Shown piece by piece: positions 47,240 through 58,337 of a stretch of DNA of 64,000 bases. The position numbers and the translations under genes were made by a program. The first letter of the stretch is position 1. Each line of letters starts with the position of its first letter. Source of the stretch: Rhytidiadelphus loreus (lineage: Eukaryota; Streptophyta; Bryopsida; Hypnales; Hylocomiaceae); assembly GCA_947034895.1 (NCBI GenBank), contig OX344762.1:8127501-8191500 (forward strand). Direction: 5' to 3'. The notes beneath the pieces are model-generated. The model did no database searches, was not told the origin of the DNA, and saw only the letters and a program-made list of their open reading frames with translations.

Positions 47240-47680
47240 CAGATTCGTCTGACTACAGTACTTGCATGCGAAGCCCTCATCCACTCCAAACGACCCTCAA
47301 ACTAAAATTCCAGGCTCACACTTCCAATGTCGACTGAAGCTTGGATTGCGTCACGCAACTGCCTTAATTGTGCTATGTTTCAGGCTAGCAGATCGATTCC
47401 AGCATAAAAGACCGAGAGTAAGGACTAGATTACACATCGTCAAGAAAATTCCACCTCAAGACAGGCGCCGGCCAAGACACGAGAGTGAGGAGACACACAA
47501 CTGAAGACGAGGCAAGGAGGAAATCAATCGATAGTAGACGAACCTGGTCAGCTCAAGCTCCTCCGTACGTAACGTACTCCGCGATCGAGTTCCAGATACA
47601 AGCAAGCAAGCAAGGCGGGCAATGGCACTGATCGAGACTGCTCGCTTGCGCACACCCGGTAAGTAGTGAAGCTAAGGTTG
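47240..47680. promoter_or_regulatory. Displaced 5' flank of TNL-A, homologous to 63700-63990
   Basis: Blocks such as gcgaagccct, acgaccctcaaac..aaattccag, gactgaagcttg and gcaaggcgg match the sequence just upstream of TNL-B. In TNL-B this block lies about 290 bp from the start codon. In TNL-A it is about 3.2 kb away, because transposons lie in between. It may hold the original promoter or a leader exon. Confidence 0.55.
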
Positions 47681-47827
47681 CGCAAACTCCCTTCAGTTGG
47701 GACCTCAAAAACTCTCATCTGGACTCAGGAGTAGAGTATGCTAGCTGTTAGCCTGTTACGTGACAGACCTGCTCAGTGCTTCGTACAAGCACAGTGCAGC
47801 ACAGGGAGAACGGCAGGGCGTTACGCA

Positions 47828-47905
47828 GGGTATTATATTTCAACATGAAACTTTACCCCCCAAACTTTCTTAAAGTTTGTGGGGTCATGTTGAAATATAA
47901 TACCC
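47828..47905. repeat. Long snap-back hairpin (78 nt)
   Basis: The outer arms 47828-47848 and 47885-47905 are 21 bp and perfectly complementary. An inner stem pairs ccccccaaacttt (47856-47868) with 47872-47884 around a ctt loop with one mismatch, leaving a 7-nt bulge on the left side. It is either a tiny MITE or a small-RNA-like foldback. Confidence 0.9.
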
Positions 47906-48868
47906 CCGATAATGACATGTTGTTCTCCTTATGGTGAAGAGCTTCCTTGACTCTTTCCTCTGTCCTTACTGTAGTGGTACACCAAACTATCTAATAATAT
48001 TATACAATGAGTTCATGCAACTATGCAAGCAAGTAAAATAATTGAGCAAGGTAGGTAGAACTGCCCAATAACACTGTCCACCCAATTCCATCACCTATAG
48101 GATCCTTTTGATTGCGTCAATGGTTCATCTATTACCACAATCTTTACAACCCTTTATCATGATGGCAATGCCCTTGGAGAGTAGACACATCAACCTATGC
48201 TTTAACAAGGGTCTATTCACAATTTAACATTTTAGCTTAAAAAAATTACAGAAAATTCACTTCTTGTTGAAATGTCTTCATTCCTTTTGCAATTGACTTC
48301 TCTCAAGCTTTTCAATCTTTGGAAAATATGGGAGATGACAAATAGCTTCTCCAAAGTAAGGTAGAACTGTCCAATTCCGTCAGTGATTCAATTCTGTGGT
48401 CTATAGCTTTGTCCCAATTTCGTCAGAAAAACATGCAAATTCGCTTCAGATTCTGACAAGAGTAGTTTATTAATGCTATTAAAAGACAACGTGTCAATTA
48501 ATGATTAGTGGATCTTCAAGTGCTATTAGATACATTGGAAAGCAGTATTGAGTTGTAAGAGGACGTTTATGAATCCAATCTGGTGGTGGTTTTGCAATTT
48601 CACTTCAGAAATTCACAGAAATTACAATTTTTATTGGAAAATTATAATTCCACTTGGATTTGACTCCTAAAACAAAAACACACCTCTAAAAAATATGTGT
48701 CTTTCCTAGAATTGGCTCCAATATAATCAAATTGCAAATTAGGGTGGTAATGGGTAGTTCTACCTTACCTAGATAGCAAATCTGTATGGCAATGGGCAGT
48801 TCTACTTTATTGATTATCTAGAAAGGAGCCAGAGGTACGCAGTCTTGACCACCCCGGCTCTCCACTAC
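47906..48868. other. Spacer, no gene
   Basis: The motif gaactgcccaat/gtagaactgtcc recurs at about 48057, 48361 and 48750-48800 (gtagttctacctta), part of degenerate repeats. Nothing coding. Confidence 0.4.
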
Positions 48869-48870
48869 TA

Positions 48871-49297
48871 AGGTAGCTAACCTCATTCCGACCATATAAA
48901 CAATTTAGTGTAGTTCCAGTATGAATTTGGTGAGGAGAAAAATCCCCCATGTAGAGAAATAGATTTAAAGAGGGTTCCAAAATTTTTTCCTTTTTTTCCC
49001 TCAAAAATAAAATAATTATGAATTTTTTTTAAAAGATTCCTTTCAATCCATTTTTGTTATATAGGGTACCGCATTTCCAACCATAGGCTAATTACAAAAT
49101 CGACCATGCTTCAAAGTAGGTGATAATTGCGGCTTCAAATGTACATCTCATGATCATTGTATAAATTCAATGTACATCTCCCCAACATTTGTGCTATGTA
49201 AGCTGTCACCTAATCATGTGAGCTGTCACAAGTGATCGGAAATAAAGCAGTCTAATTAACAAAAATAGGTTAGTGGTTGGAAAGAGGTTGGCTACCT
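48871..49297. mobile_element. TA-flanked TIR element (AGGTAGC ends), second copy (427 bp)
   Basis: Starts AGGTAGCTAACC and ends GGTTGGCTACCT, with TA on both sides (48869-48870, 49298-49299). The interior matches 9629-10358 (ttccaaccataggctaattac, cttcaaatgtacatct, tgatcattg), with large internal deletions. Confidence 0.8.
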
Positions 49298-49422
49298 TAA
49301 TCGTGGATCATGTGCTGCAAGGGGGTGAAGTCAGCACTACCGCCGAGGCACTGTCAATAAGAGTGCAAGAAAATTGTACAGAAGTGCAGGTTTTGTCATG
49401 ATCCCTTTCTAATTGTATGTAC

Positions 49423-50007
49423 TTAACCCTTAAAGTCCCAAGGCCATTCTTCTGCCAAAACCACTCAAAGCTACCACTTTTGCTACGTTCACTTATAAAA
49501 TAAATTTTAAATTTTAAATTTTTGAATCTAACCATAGGATCTTGTTCTACACTTGTCTTAGATCACGTGATAAAAATTTTGTGATGTTTGACTATATAGA
49601 TTGAAAGATATTAGCATTCAAAGTGAAAGAAAAAAATTTCTTTCAAGAAGTTGCTATGATTGCCCACAAAACAAGAAACTCCATAACTTTCACATTACTA
49701 ATCCAAATGGAATGAATCAAAGCTTTACATTTAGAAGAAAATATAATATACAAGAAAAAAATATTAAAATTTTTTATTTCAATTTGTAGATTTTTTTGGC
49801 TGCCCGGTCTCCCCCATTTTGAGGTTATTGTGGCATAACTTTTGCTCTCGGGCACCGATTGGAATAAAAATTATATTTCCGGAAAGCTCATAAGTTTATC
49901 TATCTTATGAGAAAGTTTCAAAAAGTTTCAATAAAAATATGAGATTATAGGAGCCTGCCCGAAATCCATTTTGTCCCTTGTAGGGACAATGGGACTTTAG
50001 GAGTTAA
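49423..50007. mobile_element. TTAA-flanked MITE-like element, copy VII (585 bp)
   Basis: Starts TTAACCCTTAAAGTCCCAAG and ends GGGACTTTAGGAGTTAA. It is a close inverted relative of copy VI, nearly the same length. Non-coding. Confidence 0.85.
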
Positions 50008-52094
50008 AGTAACCTACCTATGACTGGGAGAATGAATGGTTTGATCAATTGCAATTCGTAAAAATATTCAAAGTTTTTTCCATACAAAGACAAATGTAAG
50101 AAATAAAGAGAGCAATTGAAATTTTATTTTTTTGACAAGGTATGAATCTGTTATGAATTTTTGAAGTGTGTTACCAAATTGAATCAAAAGAGTCTCTAGA
50201 CTACCCCAAAACCAAGAAAAAGTGTTTTCATAATAGTCATCTTACTACCTAAAGCAGTCACCACATTTTCTAACATGGCTACAAGATTTTCTAACATGGC
50301 CATGACATGAAGGAATAAAAAAATAACTTTTTATGACGAGTTTACACTAGAAAGGTGTAAGTGTCTTATGATAATCACTAATAACTCTATGACCATCTCC
50401 CAAATCATAGAGTATTGATTATGGCTACAAATCAACATGATGTAGTCCTAATCCCATTTATTAGAGAAAATTTGTTATGGGTTAAATATAAGACTCTAAC
50501 GGGTAGTTCTCTAGGAACCTGTCATAGGAGATTTGCTTGTCATGGTAGGTTTTCCTTATTCATATTCTCATTGTATCTACCAAACCTATAAGAGAATCAT
50601 TATAAGAATAAATAACAAAATGTAGATTGAAAGAAAGGAAATCACATCTTTACAAATTTATATAATGTTAGTACTCATCATGTTACTCAACTACTATGTA
50701 TAAAGTGAAAAAATACAGTATCCTAAATATAGAGTAGTTCTTTATGTCTCAAAGTCTCAAATTCAATCTTAAATTTTCATTTTTTAGTATTATTACATAA
50801 CGAGTATAGGGGGTGCTTTTTCAATACTAATTCGGTTGACAATTGAATCAACACTAAATCAATCACCCATTGATTTAGAGTTGTAAAAGCACTCTACAAA
50901 TTAAAATTTGAAACAATATTAGATATGCACTTAATGTAGTAAATTTTCAGTACAAATTCAATATCAATTCAATCTTATCCAAAAAAAGCATTGAAAATAG
51001 CAAAGGTCATGAAACACCTTTGCAAAAAAGATTCTCATCAAAACAATGAAGTAAAGAGTATAAATAAGAGGCCATGATATCTTTTTTAATTTAAACAATG
51101 AATTTCAACAAATAATGGCCAAATGTGCATGTAATGTTCAAATTCAACTAATTCACTGCTTCACTACAATGATTAATAGGCAAATGTTAATAAACTTGGC
51201 CTTAATTGACTCTTCTAGCTACTTCATGAATTGAAAAATGCATGGATAGATTGCCAAATTTCATATCCCTCCCTAGAGCTACAAGCTGCATCTACACATG
51301 CACCGCTTCTAATAAAAAAATTAGTTTCAATAAAAATGTCTCATGCAATACAATGAATTGAATTATGATTCATAGTAATCAATCATGAATAAACCTAAAG
51401 TCACATGAAGCCAAACTATTGTAATGTGATGAACATTACAAATTTAGTGCAATCACTTCCAAGCAAATGAAAATCAATTCTAAAAACCAATTTGCAATGA
51501 AGCATTCTTAAGTCTCAATATGATAAGGTAACTACACCTAAAATCACATGCTTTCTAAAACCGCACACTACAAATTCTTGCCTAAAATGTACTCCCACTA
51601 TTCATGAGACTCTATGATCAATTTTAGGAACACTAATTTTCAGCACTTTGAAAATTTATAGTTTATTCATATATATAGTGTCCAAAAAATGCATTCTAAG
51701 AGAACCTAAAATCCCCTTTTCACTACCAACAAGTCCCCACAAGAAGTTTTCCAATATAATAATGGATACCATGTTAAATTTGGTTATTTGTGCAATTTTA
51801 GGTGTAGTTACTTTACTTAACAAAAAAACACTTTGAAATGAGAATTCATAACCATCATTTAAATCCATTTCTAGTAGTCATAAGTTACTAACTCTCCTAA
51901 ACAGTCCAAAAAATCCAAAAAAATCCAATAGCTTTAAAAGGCACTCTTCTAAAATATTGCTTCAATATAGAAAGAATGATAAAACACTAAGGTAACTCAA
52001 CCTATGAAAGGCCAACTTTGGAGTAGCCTAATGCAAGCCCAAAAATTCTTTAAATACATGTACATTTGTTTTGTGAAATGTACTTCACAAGCAT
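50008..52094. other. AT-rich spacer, no gene
   Basis: Plain AT-rich sequence. Short frames lack any recognisable feature and no repeat ends were seen. Confidence 0.45.
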
Positions 52095-52096
52095 TA

Positions 52097-52498
52097 AGGT
52101 AGTATGCTCTAAAAGTGCTCGCCTTCTTCAAACCACTCCTATTTTGGGGTGAAAAATGGAAACCGGGTGATTTTTAAATGGACCACTGTAACAATTGAAT
52201 GCATCAAGAAAAAATTATTTTTTTATTGCAAGAGCCAATCACTGCCTTCGATTTCTGCACATCTATTTACAAATTGCAAGTGAACAGATTTTGGGAGACC
52301 TATGGTCACAAATAGGTGCCTATGCCCTGAATCTTTGAAAATTTATAAGTAATTCAAAAATACTTGAAAAAAATACAAAACCACTTGTGTTAGTTTCCAC
52401 ATCCATTTCTCTTTCTCTGAAAAATGATCTAAAAATAATTCTGTCCATTTCAGCGTATGAAAAAGGCGGACCAGCTCTTAAATGGTAGCATACTACCT
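52097..52498. mobile_element. TA-flanked TIR element (AGGTAGTATGC ends), copy 1 (402 bp)
   Basis: Starts AGGTAGTATGCTCT and ends GGTAGCATACTACCT with TA on each side. The interior is nearly collinear with 52613-53023 in the same orientation. A second right-end motif, agcatactacctta, follows at 52506-52519. Confidence 0.75.
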
Positions 52499-52612
52499 TA
52501 GGCTCAGCATACTACCTTAGGCTGCTTCAAAGTTGGTCTGTCATAGGTTGAGTTACATGATTGTAATATAGAGATCACTCATGCTTAACAATTCAGTTAA
52601 CACCACTTAGTA

Positions 52613-53023
52613 AGGTAGTATGCTTTAAAAGCGCCCATCTTCTTCAAATCGCCCCTATTTTGGGGTGGAGAATGGAAATGGGGTGATCCTTAAATGGACC
52701 ATTGAATGCAATTGAATGCACTGAGAAAAAATTATTTTTCTATTGCAAGAGCCAATCATTGCTTTTGATTTCTACACATCTTTTTACAAGTTGCAAGTGG
52801 ATGAATTTTTGGAGACCTATGGTCACAAATAGGTGCCTATGCCTTGAATCTTTGAAAATTTATAAGTAATTCAAAAATGATTGAAAAAATACAAAACCAC
52901 TTATGTTAGGTTCCACATCTTTTTTTCTTTCTTTGAAACATGATCGAAAAGTATTTCTATCCACACAAGCCTATGAAAAAGGCAGACCAGCCCTTAAATG
53001 GTTGCTTTTACAGCATACTACCT
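52613..53023. mobile_element. TA-flanked TIR element (AGGTAGTATGC ends), copy 2 (411 bp)
   Basis: Starts AGGTAGTATGCTTT and ends CAGCATACTACCT, flanked by TA (52611-52612, 53024-53025). Shares gagaccta tggtcacaaataggtgcctatgcc-type internal blocks with copy 1. The ends resemble the AGGTAGC elements, so they may form one superfamily. Confidence 0.75.
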
Positions 53024-53025
53024 TA

Positions 53026-54234
53026 CTGAGTCAAACAATGTTTATGAATATAATTATGGGTTCTTATTGGTAACTGGGGTCGGTAGTTAAAGTGATAGAG
53101 CAGGTCCCTAACAGTTTCTATATCCTCAACCTAAAACATTATGCTATAATATAGCTCTTGGACCACTTTCGTTTATACAAATTTGATGAGCTCAAGGAGA
53201 CAGAGTACTGACATATAAAAGCAGGAAGGTAATAAAACAAAGAAGGTTCACAATAGGAAACTATTGAACCTTGATTATGATCTCTTGATTTCAGGTTATA
53301 AGGTAACAGGCTCAGAAAACGCTCATTTAAGACCCGGTCAACCTTTTTCATGTAGTTTTTTAGATGTAAGTATTTTTTATTCATTTTTCAGTCAAAGAGA
53401 AGAAGATGGGGAATCTAACACAAGTCGTTTCGTAATTTTTGGAGATTTTATAAATTACTTATGAATTTTCAAATGGAAAGTGGCATAGGGTCCTAATTGT
53501 GATTGGTAGGCCTTGAAAATCTGCTCATACTTAGTTTGGAAAAAAATCAGACTTTGTTCAAAAACTAACATTTTAACATATAAAAAGTGGGGAAGATGGT
53601 CTCTAAAAGCGACCGTTTCTAAATCTGAAATGAATGCTTGAATAAAACATTATTTCAGATTTTTTTGACATTAATAAGAAGGTAGTTGGACTACAAAATA
53701 TTATTTTGAATGAAAATTAAAAACAACTATCTACATGATTAGGAATGAACCCATTGTGACTTTAAAACCGTCCATCCGAGGACTGTAAACCAAACTTTAT
53801 CATACTTTGAAGTAACCACAAGTCCATTTTACTAATATCAAGGATCCATTTCAGAGCCCCCTACTGAGCGGTTCAAAATACCCGAACTGTTTTCGAGCCC
53901 TCTCCTATAAGGGAGATTTCCCATTCCTGACCACTTAAGCAATTCCACATATCTGCAGGTCAGGTTTCGTCAGGGAGGAAATTTTCTAGTGTGCAGAAAT
54001 AGAGTTTGGAAGGTTTCCATAATTTTCTAGATTTTTATTTCTCAAAAAGTAATTACTATGAATTTTTGAGTGGAAGATTCCATTCCTCCTACTCTAGTCA
54101 TATAGTTCTTCCTATTTCCGACCAAGGGTTGGTTGCAAAATTCAAAAGGGTTGGTTGCAATATTGGGAATCTTTTAGAACAATCACAATGTGCCACAATT
54201 GCACCGGGAACTATACCGTTAGTAATCACTATTC
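53026..54234. other. Spacer, no gene recognised
   Basis: Open frames on both strands around 53139-53464 have no signature. A stretch at 53930-54130 weakly resembles the AGGTAGC element interior (gtgcagaaatagagtttggaaggttt..). Confidence 0.35.
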
Positions 54235-55025
54235 ATTTCCTCATGTGCGGAAAGAGAGTGACCTACATTGCCAAAATGGGGGGAGTCAGAATGGGAATAG
54301 TCGCCACGGATGAAGTATTCGGTGACTAAAGTTGGGCCGGCTTGAGTTTGATGGAAAGCATAGCATCAATCAAGGTGTGCCAAGGAATGCAACCTATCAT
54401 GATGTCTATTGTCCCATTAGAATTTAATTCTCCCTACCTCTCGAAAGTGGTTGGAGACATCAAGGGCATTCTTGAGTAGTGTAAAGACACTATTTTCTCC
54501 TATGGATATGATGCAACCATTGAGATTCATTTTGTCCTTTTGATTCTCCACAAAATTCCAATCTCTACAAAGGATCCATTTATAGTCTCTTGGCAATGTG
54601 GAAGTGAGGGATTCCTAGAGGACGCAACATTTTTGCACACTATTTGAGGCATAGACATTAAGAATAGAAAAGCTTCCTCCCGAAAGGCCTTCGAGGCAGA
54701 TCCATTGTGCTCTTCTACAAGGTGTGTAACCAGAGTTAGATATCAATTGTGAGATGTGTGGAGCGGTCTACAAGTAGATGCATGTAGTTCTTGCTCCTAC
54801 ATCTCCTGATGCATGTCCAAAGCAAGAGAAGCTTCTCTACCAAAAAATGTTGCTTATAGCCAAACTGTTTTGCCTAGTTCTTTTAACTTTACCCCCCACA
54901 AATGGTGCTCTTGGAGGCAAAGTATGTTTGTTGCTTTAAAGACTATTGGAAATAATTCCTCACTCTTCAAACCTTGGTGATCATTGAGTCCTTGGATGTT
55001 CTGAAATTGGATGGATAACTTTATA
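54235..55025 (-). pseudogene. Decayed LINE (non-LTR retrotransposon) endonuclease region
   Basis: Read on the - strand with shifts and stops, the order of motifs is that of an apurinic-type LINE endonuclease: FQNIQGLN, then ILCLQEHHLW, SGGSFSILNVYASN, ESLTSTLPRDYKWILC with RDWNFVENQKDK (normally GDWN or GDFN), then WDNRHHDR and GDYSHSDSPHF near 54240. Stops interrupt several places, including a TAG where a Trp normally precedes ESL. No reverse transcriptase was found next to it, so this is a fragment. Confidence 0.75.
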
Positions 55026-55561
55026 ATAGGAGTGGAGGGGTTGTAGGGAATAATTCACCATTTCTCAGGCCATTGCCTTCCGTATTCTAGCAAGTTGTGT
55101 CCCTTCGTTGTAGAAGGAGCGTGGACCTTTTCCTCTTTGCTAAGGCAAATGCATGATTCCATCAAGCTCTTTGATTAGGCATTAATCCGTGGGATTGAGG
55201 AGTAACAACTATGTCTCCTTAGTGCTCTTGAAACTAATTGTGAAGGGCCACTTATAGATGTTGTGGAATGACAGTGACTAGTGGTGTGCGAGGAGTGTGC
55301 GGATTGGATTGCATTTGGTCGTGGGTGGTGAGTATGGCACTAAAGGTTGGAAGATGATGCTTGTGATGCCTCTTCTCAACTAGTTGTGCGGGCAAGGGAG
55401 GTAGAGGCAGTTGCTTGCTCATTCAAGTCCAAAGAGCATAAGGCCACCAATATTGTGCATGTGATTTCTTTTTACATAGCCAAGGTTGCTTTGGTCACTA
55501 GAGGGAATCGACCAAGTGCTTCCAGATTTGACCCTACCCTCCCTAGTCTGAAAATAGCATA

Positions 55562-55697
55562 TTGATTAATGTCTCTTAGAGATGGAAGACCACACAAAAT
55601 TATGAGAAGTAAATTGGACCTTACCCTAAAAAGAGCACGTTGATTAATGTCTCTCAAAGATGGAAGACCACACAAAGCTATGAGAAGTAAATTGGAC
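55562..55697. repeat. 78-bp tandem duplication (1.7 units)
   Basis: ttgattaatgtctct.. begins at 55562 and again at 55640, with agatggaagaccacacaaa and gagaagtaaattggacc in both. As 78 is 26 codons, the - strand frame at 55472-55759 shows a repeated LCGLPSLRDINQ motif, but nothing else suggests a real gene. Confidence 0.75.
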
Positions 55698-55769
55698 CAG
55701 AGCAAATAAAGACTACAATGTATTATTGTGGAGAAGTAAGTTAATCCTTCTACCTTCAAAGATTCATTA

Positions 55770-56150
55770 ACCCTTAAATAACATATAATGTCTAGACTTG
55801 GTCGAACTTCTTTAGATATCTACATCAAGACACATATTTCAAAAATTTGATATTTTCACATATATGTAGTAATATATGTCTAAAATTTAATTTAATTTTT
55901 TATAATTAAAAACATCATATTCAATTTTATAAGATTTTTTTAAAGAAAATTCTTTGTAAAAATTATAGTAATTACAAAAATGCTTAAAAATAGTACTCCG
56001 GAGTATAACTTTTAAGAAAAATGAAAATAATAGTGAAAACATCATGTGTAATTGATGTAATCCTTGAACTTATACCAAGGGAAATTCGATAGAAAAAGTT
56101 CAAAAGTGGTGTATTTTAAGCTTTCAAGATGCTACCTTCAAAGTATCACA
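55770..56150. repeat. Dispersed repeat, second copy (see 7735-8125)
   Basis: Starts ttaacccttaaataacat and parallels 7735-8125 in the same orientation through atgcttaaaaatagtac and the ttgatgtaatcctt..aagggaaattc region. Confidence 0.7.
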
Positions 56151-57720
56151 AAAATTATAATTTTAACAATTTTGAAAAAAATTAAAATTAAATAAAAAGT
56201 AGATTATTGGAGTTATATTTTTTAGTTAAGCTTAATAAAATTTAAAATTTAAAACTATGTGAAAATTCAGATTTTGACTTTTGAAATGCCCGTGGGGCTT
56301 GCAATGTCCTCTAAGGAGATTCTATCTCATCTTTATGGAACACATACAAGCATAAAAAGTCTCTGGTATGAATCTATTCGCTAATTGTAGGATCAAGTAG
56401 TCTAAAAATTTCACATGAGGAGATTTTAACCCTCAAAGGATTGGCTAGTGAGCATGATCTTGGTCTTTAGTTTTTGTCTTAGTTTTGGCCACAAAAAATG
56501 AATGAAATATATTATTTTATATTTTTCAGAAATAAAGCCATATATTTTCTATAAATCATAAAATTTTCAGAATTTTTGAAAGAAAATTGAAATCATTATG
56601 AATTTTTGAAGATTTTGAGTGAAGAAAATTTACATCAACTGCAAAATTACCTCAATAAATCTCAAAATTTCACACAAAAGTGTAAATTTTGATGGAGAAC
56701 ATCAAGTTGGAAGCCATGTTGATAGGTCATATTTATATTAGGAAATTTGATGAGGTAACCTATAACTATGTTGTAATTGTGGTCATACATATTCAACTTG
56801 TAATTGCAATGACTTTGTAAATTTTCTGAATTTTTGAGAAATGCAAAGTGGGATAAAAACTAGACTTAGTAAGATTTGTTTTGTTAGTTGATGTCAAAGT
56901 CAATTGAAATCACCCTTTAAGGCTAAAATGGAGCTCAAACATGAAAAAGGCTAATAATGACAAAATAGATCAAAGTGATCCATTTTCAACCATCATTTTA
57001 GAATTAGGGCCTTATGTAAAATCCAAAAAATGTGTGAAATGTTTGAATTTGGCATGATGAAGTGGCATATTCATCAATAGAACTTCAATAGAAATCATGG
57101 ATGAAAATCATCCAATCAACATTGTGAACCTATCAAAGTCATTGTGACATGTCAAAGTCAATTACCAAATTCAACCAAGTTCCCAATCAACACAAATTCT
57201 TTGAAACATGGGCTTCTTCCTAAAGTCATGCCAACAAAGTTCGTTAATTTTTCATTTGCCAATTAGTCACATTTACATGTGAAAAATCAATAAATGCTAG
57301 TTCATTTGATTGATTTTGCCAACACATGGAAGTCTAGCCTTAGAGACAAATGCAAGAATCATGGAATGGATCTTCCAAAGTGTAGAGATAGAATTAAACT
57401 AAAATTGAAGTTACCTAATGCAAACCTCAAGATGTAGATCCAAATATAATAAAATACTATTTAAATGGGAAGACAAGACTGGCCATGATTGTAACTCCCA
57501 CATCACTTAATTTCCCCAAAGCTTAGACTCCCAATCTTTAGATAATACTCCATGGAGACTCCAATTAGTAAATAAGATAGAAGACACTAAAACCATTGGG
57601 GACTCCATCTCTAATACTAACTAGTGTTCCCAACAACAACTCATCTATCCACACACTAGGGCTTAATAGCAAGTTGTATAAGCATGATTTGGCTACATGT
57701 CTATGGCCACTTACCTTTGA
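56151..57720. other. AT-rich spacer, no gene
   Basis: No gene, hairpin or repeat end was recognised. Confidence 0.4.
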
Positions 57721-57930
57721 ATGGAAATGGGATTGTCTACTACCACTTACACTGGGCTACAATCTCCCAATTTGAAATTGCACAAGAAATTCTTACATAT
57801 TGATAAATTTTCAACCTCAAAAAATTTGGCTCTTGTACCCAAAGATCTATCGATCCACAGCTCTGCACTGATCTCCCAAAATAAAACTCCTGCATATGTT
57901 AAAATGCTTGAAGTGATACAAATAGAATAG
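57721..57930 (+). CDS. Short open frame with transit-peptide-like start (69 aa), unassigned
   Basis: An ATG frame with a Ser/Thr-rich start (MEMGLSTTTYTGLQSPNLKL) followed by a basic, Ser-rich stretch. That composition is typical of plastid transit peptides or first exons. No following exon or family motif was found, and it ends at a stop in an AT-rich spacer. It could be a captured first-exon fragment, a real small gene or chance. I do not recognise it. Confidence 0.2.
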   Translation: MEMGLSTTTYTGLQSPNLKLHKKFLHIDKFSTSKNLALVPKDLSIHSSALISQNKTPAYVKMLEVIQIE

Positions 57931-58230
57931 TCTTATTTAAAGAACAAATCTACTATTATAATCAGACAATTCTTCCTCATGCTCAGCTTCCTTGTTTGAG
58001 ACTTTCAACATCATCTGACTTCAATCCTGGTAAGCATTCATAATCCATCGAAGTATCTTCTCAGCATAGCTACCCGTCATCCGAGGTACATGATCAAGAG
58101 GCTTCGAGCCCGAGTGACAATCTATGGTGGGCCTGCATAGCTAGTGTGCCCAGGATACAATAAGTCACCTTCACAACCAACCCAGCTACAGTCGAGAGAT
58201 CACCAGCAGTATCGACTGACTCAGTATTTC
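57931..58230. other. Spacer downstream of TNL-B
   Basis: A GC-richer stretch (58010-58210) unlike the TNL-A downstream region. TNL homology begins at about 58231. No product recognised. Confidence 0.35.
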
Positions 58231-58337
58231 TAAGTTGCTGAAATGAAATATTCACCTTTCAACTTCAAATGAATAGTATCCTGCATCCTCCAACATACTC
58301 TCCAACCTAAACATAAATAGGTCACAAGGAAAGAGCC

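Noticed and set aside
53085..53115. tRNA-like ggtagttaaagtgatagagc stretch
   Set aside because: It resembles a D arm only. There is no anticodon stem or T-arm sequence at the right distance.
55472..55759. 95-codon - strand frame with a repeated 26-residue motif
   Set aside because: It is explained by a 78-bp tandem duplication in repeat-rich DNA. There is no family match or partner evidence.
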